This document shows, one piece after another, positions 1-15,940 of a stretch of DNA of 64,000 nucleotides. Positions within the stretch are counted from its first letter, which is position 1. Each line of letters begins with the position of its first letter. The stretch spans positions 1,116,001 through 1,180,000 of the forward strand of contig NZ_CP134399.1 in NCBI RefSeq assembly GCF_002968295.1, read 5' to 3'. Both the position numbers and the translations under genes were made by a program. This stretch comes from Mycobacterium sp. ITM-2016-00317 (GTDB lineage Bacteria; Actinomycetota; Actinomycetes; Mycobacteriales; Mycobacteriaceae). The notes under the pieces were generated by a model, which saw nothing but the letters and a program-made list of their open reading frames with translations, was not told where the DNA came from and made no database searches.

Positions 1-35
1 TTGGTGGACATCCCAACCATCACGAGGAGGCAAGC

Positions 36-575
36 ATGGCCAAGGCTGACAAGGCCACCGCGGTCGCCGACATCGCCGAGAGGTTCAAGGAGTCGACGGC
101 CACCGTCGTCACCGAGTACCGCGGCCTGACGGTGTCCAATCTTGCCGAGCTGCGTAGGTCCCTGGGTTCGTCGACGACCTACACCGTCGCCAAAAACACC
201 CTGGTGAAGCGTGCCGCGGCAGAGGCGGGTATCGAGGGGCTCGACGAGCTCTTCACCGGCCCGACCGCCATCGCGTTCATCGAGGGTGAGCCGGTCGACG
301 CTGCCAAGGCGCTCAAGAAGTTCGCCAAGGACAACAAGGCGCTGGTCGTCAAGGGCGGCTACATGGACGGTCGCGCGCTGACCGTCTCCGAGGTCGAGCG
401 GATCGCCGATCTCGAGTCGCGTGAGGTGTTGCTGTCCAAGATGGCCGGCGCACTCAAGGCGAAGCAGTCCCAGGCCGCGGCGCTGTTCGCAGCCCCCGCG
501 TCCCAGGTCGCTCGCCTGGCCGCAGCTCTGCAGGAAAAGAAGGCCGGTTCGGAAAACTCCGAATCCGCCGCGTAA
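36..575 (+). CDS. rplJ: 50S ribosomal protein L10
   Basis: L10 anchors the L7/L12 dimers to 23S rRNA and forms the base of the ribosomal stalk that recruits translation GTPases. The 179-residue product has the usual bacterial L10 N-terminal domain (early motif [10 protein letters not shown], then [10 protein letters not shown]) followed by the helical C-terminal spine that binds L7/L12, ending in an Ala/Glu-rich tail. A strong Shine-Dalgarno sequence GAGGAGG (24-30) fixes the ATG. It lies 39 bp upstream of rplL in the conserved rplJ-rplL pair. Only 35 bp of leader are inside the window, so the autoregulatory L10 leader cannot be judged. Identification is secure. Confidence 0.98.
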   Translation: MAKADKATAVADIAERFKESTATVVTEYRGLTVSNLAELRRSLGSSTTYTVAKNTLVKRAAAEAGIEGLDELFTGPTAIAFIEGEPVDAAKALKKFAKDNKALVVKGGYMDGRALTVSEVERIADLESREVLLSKMAGALKAKQSQAAALFAAPASQVARLAAALQEKKAGSENSESAA

Positions 576-614
576 CAAACCCCCCAACCGAAGTAATCAG
601 GAAGGACCATCACC

Positions 615-1004
615 ATGGCCAAGCTCTCCACCGACGAACTGCTCGACGCCTTCAAGGAAATGACCCTGCTCGAGCTCTCTGAGTTCGTGAAGCAGTTCGA
701 GGAGACCTTCGACGTCACCGCCGCGGCCCCGGTCGCCGTTGCCGCTGCCGGCCCCGCCGCCGGTGCCCCCGCCGAGGCCGCCGAGGAGCAGTCGGAGTTC
801 GACGTCATCCTCGAGTCCGCCGGCGAGAAGAAGATCGGCGTCATCAAGGTCGTCCGCGAGATCGTCTCCGGCCTAGGCCTCAAGGAAGCCAAGGACCTGG
901 TCGACAGCGCCCCCAAGCCGCTGCTGGAGAAGGTCAACAAGGACGCCGCCGAGGACGCCAAGGGCAAGCTCGAGGCTGCCGGCGCGACGGTCACCGTCAA
1001 GTAA
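615..1004 (+). CDS. rplL: 50S ribosomal protein L7/L12
   Basis: L7/L12 is the multicopy acidic stalk protein that stimulates the GTPase activity of EF-Tu and EF-G, both encoded further along this window. The 129-residue product shows the N-terminal dimerisation helices (residues 1-35), an Ala/Pro/Gly-rich hinge (about 36-55) and the globular C-terminal domain with [13 protein letters not shown] and [24 protein letters not shown] lies just before the ATG. A GC-rich hairpin directly after the stop ends the rplJ-rplL unit. Confidence 0.98.
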   Translation: MAKLSTDELLDAFKEMTLLELSEFVKQFEETFDVTAAAPVAVAAAGPAAGAPAEAAEEQSEFDVILESAGEKKIGVIKVVREIVSGLGLKEAKDLVDSAPKPLLEKVNKDAAEDAKGKLEAAGATVTVK

Positions 1005-1021
1005 TTCGCCTTATCTGGAAG

Positions 1022-1060
1022 CTGTGGGGTCGGCCTGGCAAACAGGCCGGCCCCACAGTT
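1022..1060 (+). terminator. hairpin terminator after rplL
   Basis: Two 16-nt arms, CTGTGGGGTCGGCCTG (1022-1037) and CAGGCCGGCCCCACAG (1043-1058), pair with one G-U wobble around a 5-nt loop, 18 bp after the rplL stop. Only a short T pair follows, as is usual for mycobacterial terminators. Confidence 0.75.
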
Positions 1061-1133
1061 GTCCGGGGCCCGGAGTCGCGGACGATGTCGGCCGACCGAG
1101 TGTTGCCGCGAACGGGCGTAGGTTACAGTGACT

Positions 1134-1161
1134 CAAGCCACAGGTGGGAATCTGTGGCTTG
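1134..1161 (+). promoter_or_regulatory. perfect 10-bp inverted repeat in the mceG leader
   Basis: CAAGCCACAG (1134-1143) and CTGTGGCTTG (1152-1161) form perfect 10-bp arms around 8 nt, 30 bp upstream of the mceG start. A possible -10 element TACAGT lies just before it (about 1124-1129), which would put the hairpin at the very 5' end of the transcript. It could be an operator or an mRNA-stability or translation-control stem. The repeat is seen directly; the role is inference. Confidence 0.4.
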
Positions 1162-1190
1162 TCGTTTAGTTTTGGGCGGAAGGAATTCGC

Positions 1191-2279
1191 GTGGGCATTG
1201 GCATTCAGGTTGAGGGACTGACGAAGTCCTTCGGAGCCCAGCGAATTTGGGAGGACGTGACCTTCGACCTGCCCGCCGGAGAGGTCAGCGTTCTGCTCGG
1301 GCCGTCCGGTACCGGTAAGTCCGTGTTCCTGAAGTCGCTGATCGGTCTGCTGCGCCCGGAGCGCGGCAAGATCATCGTCGACGGCACCAACATCATCGAG
1401 TGCTCGGCCAAGGAGCTCTACGAGATCCGCACGCTGTTCGGCGTCATGTTCCAGGACGGCGCGCTGTTCGGTTCGATGAGCCTGTACGACAACACCGCGT
1501 TCCCGCTTCGTGAGCACACGAAGAAGAAGGAAAGCGAGATCCGCAAGGTCGTCATGGAGAAGCTGGACCTCGTCGGTCTGGCCGGTGACGAGGACAAGTT
1601 CCCCGGTGAGATCTCCGGCGGAATGCGCAAGCGCGCCGGCCTGGCCCGTTCGCTGGTGCTGGACCCGCAGATCATCCTCTGCGACGAGCCGGACTCCGGT
1701 CTGGACCCCGTGCGTACCGCGTACCTGTCGCAGCTGCTGATCGACATCAACGCGCAGATCGACTGCACGATCCTGATCGTGACGCACAACATCAACATCG
1801 CCCGCACGGTGCCCGACAACATGGGCATGCTGTTCCGCAAGCACCTGGTCATGTTCGGCCCCCGCGAGGTGCTGCTGACCTCCGACGAGCCGGTGGTCAA
1901 GCAGTTCCTCAACGGCCGCCGGATCGGCCCGATCGGTATGTCCGAAGAGAAGGACGAGTCGACGATGGCCGAAGAGCAGGCCATGGTCGACGCCGGTCAC
2001 CACGACGGCGGCACCGAGGAGATCGAGGGCGTGCCGCCGCAGGTGATGGCGACCCCGGGTATGCCGGAGCGCAAGGCCGTGGGCCAGGCGCCAGGCGCGT
2101 GTGCGCGAGATCATGCACACCCTGCCGCCCGCCGCCCAGTCCGCGATCCGCGAGGATCTCGACCGCCAGAGCAACTACTCGTCGCAGGATTACCCCGACG
2201 ACACGCAGCAGCGGACCGAGGACGACGCCCCGACCGGGCGCATCCCGGTTGCCGGCGAGCGCTGATTCGCCGACTCTGA
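1191..2279 (+). CDS. mceG: MceG/Mkl, ATPase of Mce lipid importers (3' end frameshifted)
   Basis: ATP-binding subunit shared by mycobacterial Mce transporters, which import lipids and sterols across the cell envelope. Walker A GPSGTGKS, the signature SGGMRKRAG and Walker B LILCDEP-type residues (IILCDEPDSGLDP) are present, followed by the H-loop IVTHN. The start is GTG after GGCGGAAGG. After MPERKAV (about codon 297) the frame turns into Arg/Pro/Ala-rich sequence. Dropping one G from the GGG run at 2081-2083 restores VARRQARVREIMHTLPPAAQ and a tail ending at 2265, giving 357 residues, the expected family length. The nucleotide-binding domain is intact in either frame, so the lesion affects only the C-terminal regulatory tail. 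It may be a sequencing error. Confidence 0.9.
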   Translation: MGIGIQVEGLTKSFGAQRIWEDVTFDLPAGEVSVLLGPSGTGKSVFLKSLIGLLRPERGKIIVDGTNIIECSAKELYEIRTLFGVMFQDGALFGSMSLYDNTAFPLREHTKKKESEIRKVVMEKLDLVGLAGDEDKFPGEISGGMRKRAGLARSLVLDPQIILCDEPDSGLDPVRTAYLSQLLIDINAQIDCTILIVTHNINIARTVPDNMGMLFRKHLVMFGPREVLLTSDEPVVKQFLNGRRIGPIGMSEEKDESTMAEEQAMVDAGHHDGGTEEIEGVPPQVMATPGMPERKAVGQAPGACARDHAHPAARRPVRDPRGSRPPEQLLVAGLPRRHAAADRGRRPDRAHPGCRRALIRRL

Positions 2280-2285
2280 GCTACT

Positions 2286-2315
2286 GACACCACCCGGCCT
2301 GCGCCGGGTGGTGTC
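2286..2315 (+). terminator. hairpin terminator after mceG
   Basis: The arms GACACCACCCGGC (2286-2298) and GCCGGGTGGTGTC (2303-2315) are perfectly complementary around CTGC. The hairpin lies directly behind both alternative mceG stop codons and is followed by TTAG. Confidence 0.85.
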
Positions 2316-2436
2316 TTAGCATTCGCTGCCAACGCGATACTGCACCTTCCCGTGCGCGCGCACGTGCCGTTGTCGTGCGGTTTTGCGCCGCGATCGCCGT
2401 TGCGAAGCACAGATACGCGTCGACGTTAATTTCCTC

Positions 2437-2464
2437 TTGAAAATGTTAGCTCTCGCGCTATAAA
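2437..2464 (+). promoter_or_regulatory. sigma-A-type promoter for the first acidic hydrolase
   Basis: TTGAAA (2437-2442) and TATAAA (2459-2464) are separated by 16 bp. This is an unusually close match to the housekeeping consensus for a mycobacterium. Transcription would start near 2471, leaving an untranslated leader of about 80 nt before the ATG at 2553. It points to strong expression of this secreted protein. Confidence 0.6.
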
Positions 2465-2552
2465 GTTTGCCAGAATCGCATGTTCGCGTCGGAAAACCCT
2501 CTTGGAGATCCAGGCGCGGCGTCGCTGCGTGATATCTGACAACGGGAGAGTG

Positions 2553-4271
2553 ATGGTCGACCGCTATCGAGTCTGGCTGGGGGCAGGCGTTTTGGCGGGG
2601 GGATTCTCGGCGGCGATGCTCGCCGGTGCCGGGGTGGCTTCGGCCGACGACGGAACGTCGGCCAACTCGGGAAATGCGGACAAGCCGGCCTCTGCCAGCT
2701 CGGACACCGACCGGGACGCCGAGGACGACCGGGACGCCGAGGACGAGCAGGACGCCGAGGACGACCGGGACACGGAAGCACCCGAGGCCGACGACGAACC
2801 CGAAGCCCATGAACCCGAAGTCGACGAACCCGAAGCCGATGACGAGGCATTCGACGAGGCTGATGACGAGCCCGACGTTGCCGACGACGAGATCGGCGGG
2901 GACGGCGGCGAGATCGGCGGGGACAGCCCGCCGGTTCCGCCTGGCGCCGCCGCGCCCACGCCGGGCAGGCACGCGCTGCCGGACCCTGAGCCGATCAGCG
3001 AGCCGATCAGCGAGCCGGTCGAGCCCGTCGGGCCCACCGAGCCGGCCGGACCTGAGGCCGCCGCCGGGGCCGATGCGGAGCCGCCGTCACCGCTGGTCGA
3101 GTCCGTCGAGACCGATCTGTCGGCTCGCGACGGCGCCGCCGTCATCCAGCTCGCGGCCGCGAGCTCACCCTGGATTGGCGCGTCGACGTTCAACCTCTTC
3201 GACGTCGTCGAGGACATCAGCACGATGTTCTACAACTGGTACACCGGCACGATGCAGTTCCTGGCCGGACCGGCCCGGGCGCCGTTCGGCAGCCGAGTCC
3301 GGGTAGAGAGGTCGTCGCTGGATCTGGGCCACGGTGTCGTCGTCTCGGCCGACTGGTACTTCCCGCCCGGCAAGACGGCTCCGAAGGGCCTGATCTATCT
3401 GCAGCACGGCATGCTCGCGAGCGCGTCGTTCTACACCGCGACCGCCGCCTACCTCGCCGAGAAGACGCACAGCATCGTGGTGGCGCCGACGCTCACCTGG
3501 AACGTCTTCGACACCGACAACCTCCCGCTGACGCTGCCCGCCACGCACCGCGCGATCGCCGAACTGTTCTCCGGCGACCGAGAGGCGCTCACCGCCAGCG
3601 CCCAGCAGGCGGGTTGGCGCACCGCGCTGCCTACCCGCGTGGTGCTGGTCGGACACTCCGCAGGCGGAGGTCTGGCCGTGGGCACCGCGAGGTACATGAC
3701 CGAGCAGGGGCTCGCCGGCGACCTCGCGGGCGTGGTCATGCTCGACGGCGCCGGCCAGTACGGGGTGCTGCGAGCTGATCTGGCGAAGATCCCGCGCTCG
3801 ATCCCGGTGTACAACCTCGCCGCAACCCCCGACTCGTGGAACAACAGGGGGCACGCCAGCCAACGCCTCAAGCAGGTCAGGCCGGACATGTTCACCGGCG
3901 CTCTGGTCCGCGGGGGACACCATTCCGACTCCATGCAGAGCACCAGTGGGATGGTGCAGTTCGTGGCCTATCTGGCCACCGGCTTCTCGTCGCCGTGGAA
4001 CGTGGAGGCCAACGAGATCCTGTCCGCGGGCTGGATCAACGACATGCTCGACGGCACCTACACCGAACGGTTCTACCGGCCCGCGGTGTCACCGGTCGGC
4101 CTGGTCACCGGTTTGTGGCTGGATCCGCCCTCGACCGTCGACGCGCCGGGGCTGACGGCGTACGCCACCGCGCGCGACGTGTGCCCGGTGGCCCCGACCG
4201 TGGTCGCGTGCACAGACCCGCTGCCGCGCCGGGGCGTCGGACGGACACCGGGTTCGACCGCAGTGGCCTGA
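2553..4271 (+). CDS. secreted alpha/beta hydrolase with acidic linker (paralogue 1)
   Basis: The 572-residue product starts with a signal peptide (about residues 1-32, ending AGAGVASA) and continues with a long low-complexity linker (about 33-195) of Asp/Glu/Ala/Pro repeats such as RDAEDD and ISEP. A hydrolase domain follows: YLQHGM near the oxyanion loop and the nucleophile elbow GHSAGGG with Ser369. HHSDSM is a possible catalytic-His region. The ATG at 2553 follows GGGAG at 2544-2548; a GTG at 2550 is an alternative. Substrate is unknown. The linker suggests a stalk that places the enzyme within or beyond the envelope. It is followed by a paralogue of the same architecture, so the pair is a tandem duplication. 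Confidence 0.8.
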   Translation: MVDRYRVWLGAGVLAGGFSAAMLAGAGVASADDGTSANSGNADKPASASSDTDRDAEDDRDAEDEQDAEDDRDTEAPEADDEPEAHEPEVDEPEADDEAFDEADDEPDVADDEIGGDGGEIGGDSPPVPPGAAAPTPGRHALPDPEPISEPISEPVEPVGPTEPAGPEAAAGADAEPPSPLVESVETDLSARDGAAVIQLAAASSPWIGASTFNLFDVVEDISTMFYNWYTGTMQFLAGPARAPFGSRVRVERSSLDLGHGVVVSADWYFPPGKTAPKGLIYLQHGMLASASFYTATAAYLAEKTHSIVVAPTLTWNVFDTDNLPLTLPATHRAIAELFSGDREALTASAQQAGWRTALPTRVVLVGHSAGGGLAVGTARYMTEQGLAGDLAGVVMLDGAGQYGVLRADLAKIPRSIPVYNLAATPDSWNNRGHASQRLKQVRPDMFTGALVRGGHHSDSMQSTSGMVQFVAYLATGFSSPWNVEANEILSAGWINDMLDGTYTERFYRPAVSPVGLVTGLWLDPPSTVDAPGLTAYATARDVCPVAPTVVACTDPLPRRGVGRTPGSTAVA

Positions 4272-4340
4272 TTCGGGCAAACCACTTCGGCGCCCGGGCT
4301 GCCGGGATAGGTTTTGCCCGGCTCGGACGGAGGGTCAGCG

Positions 4341-6071
4341 ATGGACGACCGGTTGTCGAAGTTGGTGGGCGCGGGCGTGATCACCGCCGGTGTGACGGCC
4401 GCATTGCTGTCCGGCGCCGGTGTGGCGGCCGCAACGACCGAATCCGAGACGGGCAGCGCGACGACGAGTTCGGAATCGTCACCGCCGGACTCGGGTGAAC
4501 CCGCCGACAGCGACGACACCGCCGAGTCCCCGGCCGCCGACGACGCGGAGCCGGACGACGACGCGGAGCCGGACGACGACGCGGAGCCGGACGACGACGC
4601 GGAGCCGGACGAAGGCGCCACGGACGAAGACGCGGCCGAAGAAGAACAGGGCGCCGAAGACGAGGGCGCCCAAGACCCGGGCGCCGAAGAAGCGCAAGGC
4701 CTCGAAGAAGAAGCGGTCGTCGAGGAAGACCCCGACGAGGACGTGGCGTTCGTCGTCGAGGAAACGCCCGAAGCGGACGTCGACACGGCCACCGAAACCC
4801 CGGCCGAGATGGACGAGGCCGGGTCCGAGACCACCGTGCGGACACCGCTGAACACCCAGCAGGCCGTGGTGAGCGCGCAGGCCGACCGGGATCTGGCCAC
4901 CGCGCCCCGACAACAGACGCTGCTCAGCGCCATCGGCACGATCATCTTCAACATCTACTCCGTCGCGGTCCGGGTGCTCGGCGGACCGCCGCTGCTGCCG
5001 TGGGGCAGCAGCGTCACCGTGCGCAGCTCCTCGTTGAGGATCGACTGCGGCGACGGCTACGACGTGCCGGCGGACTGGTACGTCCCGGCCGGCGACGTCC
5101 CGACCCGGCTGATCTACCTGCAACACGGCTTCCTGGCCTCGGGAGCGTTCTACAGCTACACCGCCGCCCGGCTGGCCGAGGCGACACACAGCATCGTCGT
5201 CGCCACGTCGGTGACCTCGAACTTCCTGGCCTGCGACGGTTGCTGGGTGGGCGGCTCACCGCTGCACAAAGCGGTGGCCGGCCTGTTCGTCGACGGCAAT
5301 GCCGCACTGGCGCAGAGCGCGCTGGCCGCCGGCTATACCGGCACGCTGCTCGACGGCGTGCAGAAGGTCGCGTTGGTCGGGCACTCCGCCGGTGGCGGGC
5401 TGGCCGCCGGCGCGGCGGGGTACATGACACAGAACGGCGCCTTCGACCGGTTGGCCGGCGTGGTGCTGCTCGACGGGGTGGGCTTCGGCGACGTGACCCC
5501 GGCGGCGCTGCGCAAGCTGCCGCAGGACTTCCCGATCTACAACCTGGCCGGCCGGTCCTATTACTGGAACCTGTCCGGCACCTCGAACACGTCGCTGGAA
5601 CAGTGGCGTCCGGGGAAGTTCAACGGTGTCCAGCTCGTCGGCGGATCCCACTCGGACACCATGCTCGGCGGCAATCCGTTGATCCAGGCCGCGCTGAACA
5701 TCGTCACCGGGTGGTCGAAGGTGGCCAATGTCAAGGCCGCCGAAAAGATCAGCGCCGGCTGGCTCAACGACATGTTCGCCGGCACACCGCCGTCGGAATC
5801 GGGCTTCTACGGGGCCCCGGGGGACACCCTCACCGTCGCGACCAGCCGCGGAGCGGCAACGGCCGTCGTGCTGCCGGGCACGGCCGAGCGCCCGACGTTC
5901 CTCGACTGGCTGTTCACCTTCGGCGCGCGCGTGCTGTTCGGGATCAACTTCGCCACCTGCGCGGTCGACCCGGACGAAGTGTTCACAGAAAAGTCCACAA
6001 ACACCGCGTCATCTCTTGACGCAACGGCGAAACCGGGCCAATCTATTGCCCAGCAATGTATGCACGGATGA
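4341..6071 (+). CDS. secreted alpha/beta hydrolase with acidic linker (paralogue 2)
   Basis: The 576-residue product has the same architecture as its upstream neighbour: a signal peptide (about 1-33, ending GAGVAAA), an extremely acidic Asp/Glu/Ala/Pro linker (about 34-185), then a hydrolase domain with YLQHGFLASGAFYSYTAARL, nucleophile motif GHSAGGG (Ser349) and GSHSDTM near the C-terminus. The two catalytic domains align along most of their length, while the linkers differ in sequence but not in composition. GGAGGG (4329-4334) fixes the ATG at 4341. No separate promoter is obvious in the 69-bp gap, so the genes may be co-transcribed. The substrate, ester or lipid, is not known. Confidence 0.8.
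   Translation: MDDRLSKLVGAGVITAGVTAALLSGAGVAAATTESETGSATTSSESSPPDSGEPADSDDTAESPAADDAEPDDDAEPDDDAEPDDDAEPDEGATDEDAAEEEQGAEDEGAQDPGAEEAQGLEEEAVVEEDPDEDVAFVVEETPEADVDTATETPAEMDEAGSETTVRTPLNTQQAVVSAQADRDLATAPRQQTLLSAIGTIIFNIYSVAVRVLGGPPLLPWGSSVTVRSSSLRIDCGDGYDVPADWYVPAGDVPTRLIYLQHGFLASGAFYSYTAARLAEATHSIVVATSVTSNFLACDGCWVGGSPLHKAVAGLFVDGNAALAQSALAAGYTGTLLDGVQKVALVGHSAGGGLAAGAAGYMTQNGAFDRLAGVVLLDGVGFGDVTPAALRKLPQDFPIYNLAGRSYYWNLSGTSNTSLEQWRPGKFNGVQLVGGSHSDTMLGGNPLIQAALNIVTGWSKVANVKAAEKISAGWLNDMFAGTPPSESGFYGAPGDTLTVATSRGAATAVVLPGTAERPTFLDWLFTFGARVLFGINFATCAVDPDEVFTEKSTNTASSLDATAKPGQSIAQQCMHG
4539..4607 (+). repeat. 18-bp in-frame tandem repeat encoding DDDAEP
   Basis: Three exact copies of an 18-bp unit (4554-4607) encode DDDAEP, preceded by a partial fourth copy from 4539. 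The repeat lies within the acidic linker of the second hydrolase. It can change linker length by slippage without breaking the frame. Confidence 0.85.
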
Positions 6072-6131
6072 CAGCAGGTGGGCCGCAGCCAGCGACCGGA
6101 AGTTCCGTAGCACACAGTGCTGCCTCGAGGG

Positions 6132-6160
6132 TTGAGGAATGGGCTGTCCTGCGCTATCGT
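6132..6160 (+). promoter_or_regulatory. probable rpoB-rpoC promoter
   Basis: TTGAGG (6132-6137) and TATCGT (6155-6160) are spaced by 17 bp in the 284-bp gap before rpoB. This would give a leader of about 190 nt, consistent with the long rpoB leaders seen in mycobacteria. Nothing else clear was seen in the gap apart from a small stem TGAGCC/GGCTCA near 6231-6246. Confidence 0.5.
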
Positions 6161-6355
6161 TAGACGTTGCGCTGGCTGCGCCCTGCCCACCTCGCTTTTC
6201 CGACCCGCACTAGTCATGTGGTTCTAGCCTGAGCCCCCCGGCTCAGCGATCTAGACGCGTGCCGTGCGTCCGGTGGTTGGTGTAGCCAGCCGAACCGACG
6301 CAGAAACGCGGCATAAAACGGACCGGCTTCTCCGGTTTCGAAAGAGCCGCATTAG

Positions 6356-13860
<7,505 letters not shown>

Positions 13861-13869
13861 GTCGACGGG

Positions 13870-13900
13870 AAGCCCCCGCCCCGATGGGGCGGGGGCTTTT
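13870..13900 (+). terminator. intrinsic terminator of rpoBC
   Basis: The arms AAGCCCCCGCCCC (13870-13882) and GGGGCGGGGGCTT (13886-13898) pair perfectly around a 3-nt loop and run into TTTT. It lies 10 bp after the rpoC stop and is the most canonical terminator in the window. Confidence 0.95.
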
Positions 13901-13935
13901 CCGTGTGTGGTTCTTCTGTATCTGATCTGAAACCG

Positions 13936-14930
13936 ATGATGACGACGAACATTCTCTGGTTCCTCGCGGGATTGGCCGCACTGGTCGTGGGCGCCGAGGT
14001 GATGGTGCGTGGCGGGGTGGGGCTGGCCGGGCGGTTGGGCATCAGCCCGATCGTCATCGGTCTGACCGTGGTCTCGATCGGCACGAGCCTGCCCGAGCTG
14101 GCCGTCGGGGTGGTCTCGGCGGGGGAGGGCAGCGGCGCGCTGGCGGTCGGCAACATCGCCGGCACCAACATCGTGAACCTGCTGCTCATCCTCGGGTTGA
14201 GCGCACTGCTGGTCCCGCTGGCGCTGCAGATGCGCACGATCCGGTTCGAGCTGCCGTTCATGGCGGTGGCCGCGGGGCTGCTGTGGCTGCTGGCCGCCGA
14301 CGGGGTGCTGACGCGTCTGGACGGGCTGATCCTGGTGGTCTGCGCGATCGCCTATACCGCGGGGGTCATCTGGTCGTCGCGGCGGGAGTCATGGCAGGTC
14401 AACGAGGAGTTCGCGGGGGAGTATCCCGCCGACGAGGTCGACGGTGACGCCGCGACCATCCTGGTCCGGCGGCGCACCTCGGCCTACCTGACGATGACGC
14501 TGGTCGGCATCGGGATCGTGGTGATCGGCGCCGAATGGCTGGTCGACGGCGCGGTGGGGCTGGCCCGCGGGTTCGGCGTCAGCGACGCGCTGATCGGACT
14601 GACCGTGGTGGCGATCGGTACCTCGGCGCCCGAGCTGGTGACGACCGTGGTGTCGACCATCCGCGGCGACCGCGACATCGCGATCGGCAATCTGATCGGC
14701 AGCAGCATCTACAACATCCTGCTCATCCTCGGCATCACCTGCCTGGTGCGGCCGGCGGCCTGTTGCTGCCCGACAGCCTGGTCCGCATCGACATCCCGAT
14801 CATGGTCGCCGTCGCAGTGGTGTGCATCCCGATCTTCCTGTCGGGCCGGCGGGTCAGCCGCCTCGAAGGCGGCTTCATGGTCGCCGCGTACCTGGTTTAC
14901 CTGGCGTTCGCGATCAGCACGCAGTCGTAG
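13936..14930 (+). pseudogene. calcium/sodium antiporter (CaCA family), frameshifted
   Basis: Membrane protein with two inverted halves, each carrying the CaCA alpha-repeat signature: GLTVVSIGTSLPELAVGVVS plus GNIAGTNIVNLLL in the first, GLTVVAIGTSAPELVTTVVS plus GNLIGSSIYNILL in the second. About ten hydrophobic helices are visible. At about 14746-14750 the frame breaks. The last helices (LLLPDSLVRIDIPIMVAVAV to LVYLAFAISTQS) lie one frame away and end at 14930. Adding one G near 14748 restores a continuous protein of about 331 residues. Without correction the protein reads into unrelated sequence to 15048. It is either a fresh pseudogene or a one-base error. Confidence 0.8.
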
Positions 14931-14937
14931 TGGGGTG

Positions 14938-15012
14938 AACCGCGCGAGGTTCGCTGCGAGGAATTCGCGCACGGTGACCGGTTCCCGGCCGATCAGGCTG
15001 CGCTGCGCTACT
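14938..15012 (-). pseudogene. possible 3' remnant of an NmrA/SDR-like gene
   Basis: On the minus strand a short stretch reads SLIGREPVTVREFLAANLAR, which resembles the C-terminal end of NAD(P)-binding NmrA-type proteins. No upstream part of such a gene is present, because endonuclease IV begins on the other strand. It is short and could be chance; it is recorded as the only content of the 153-bp gap. Confidence 0.2.
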
Positions 15013-15083
15013 GCACGCCAGGACCGCGGCGGCCCGGCTGATCGATGACGCGACTGTCGCGGCGCGGGCCTAGACTCGGCGGC

Positions 15084-15833
15084 GTGCTCATAGGTTCGCA
15101 CGTCCACGGAGACGACCCCCTGGCAGCGGCGCAGGCCGACGGCGCCGATGTGGTGCAGTTCTTTCTCGGCAATCCGCAGAGTTGGAAGAAGCCGCCGCCG
15201 CGCGAGGACGCCGAGGCGCTCAAGGCCGCCCCGATCCCGATCTACGTGCACGCGCCGTACCTGATCAACGTCGCGTCGGCGAACAACCGGGTGCGGATCC
15301 CGTCGCGCAAGATCCTGCAGGACACCTGCGACGCGGCTTCGGCGGTCGGCGCCACCGCGGTGATCGTGCACGGCGGCCACGCCGACGACAACGACATGGA
15401 GGCCGGCTTCGAGCGCTGGGTCAAGGCGCTGGCGAGCCTGAAGACCGACGTGCCGGTCTATCTGGAGAACACCGCGGGCGGTGACCACGCGATGGCCCGG
15501 CACTTCGACACCATCGCCAGGCTGTGGGACCGGATCGGCGACACCGGTATCGGCTTCTGCCTGGACACCTGCCACGCGTGGGCGGCCGGCGAGGCGCTCG
15601 TCGGCGCGGTGGAACGCATCAAGGGCATCACCGGGCGCATCGACCTGGTGCACTGCAACGACTCCCGCGATGCGGCGGGCTCGGGCGCCGACCGGCACGC
15701 CAACTTCGGCTCCGGCCAGATCGATCCGCAGCTGCTCGTCGCGGTGGTCAAGGCCGCGGGCGCGCCGGTGATCTGCGAGACGTCCGACGAGGGCCGCAAG
15801 GACGACATCGCGTTCCTGCGCGAGCACCTCTGA
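15084..15833 (+). CDS. nfo: deoxyribonuclease IV (endonuclease IV)
   Basis: AP endonuclease of base-excision repair, cutting 5' of abasic sites with a three-zinc centre in a TIM barrel. The 249-residue product carries the family signatures: IGSHV at the N-terminus, [42 protein letters not shown] and the metal-binding LVHCNDSRD...[12 protein letters not shown], ending with [20 protein letters not shown]. The GTG at 15084 gives VLIGSHV, the start seen in mycobacterial homologues. It lies downstream of rpoC, as in M. tuberculosis. Confidence 0.95.
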   Translation: MLIGSHVHGDDPLAAAQADGADVVQFFLGNPQSWKKPPPREDAEALKAAPIPIYVHAPYLINVASANNRVRIPSRKILQDTCDAASAVGATAVIVHGGHADDNDMEAGFERWVKALASLKTDVPVYLENTAGGDHAMARHFDTIARLWDRIGDTGIGFCLDTCHAWAAGEALVGAVERIKGITGRIDLVHCNDSRDAAGSGADRHANFGSGQIDPQLLVAVVKAAGAPVICETSDEGRKDDIAFLREHL

Positions 15834-15940
15834 GCCCTCGACGATCGCATTTGTCGCTGAAGAGTTACCGAACTGCGGGTGGCGAAGCGGTTAAATAGGC
15901 TGGCACCGGAATTCCGGTGCTTCCTCGTCGAAAGGCCTCC

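Noticed and set aside
4550-4610. 18-bp tandem repeat considered as a CRISPR or regulatory repeat
   Set aside because: It is in frame, has no spacers and encodes a simple acidic linker.
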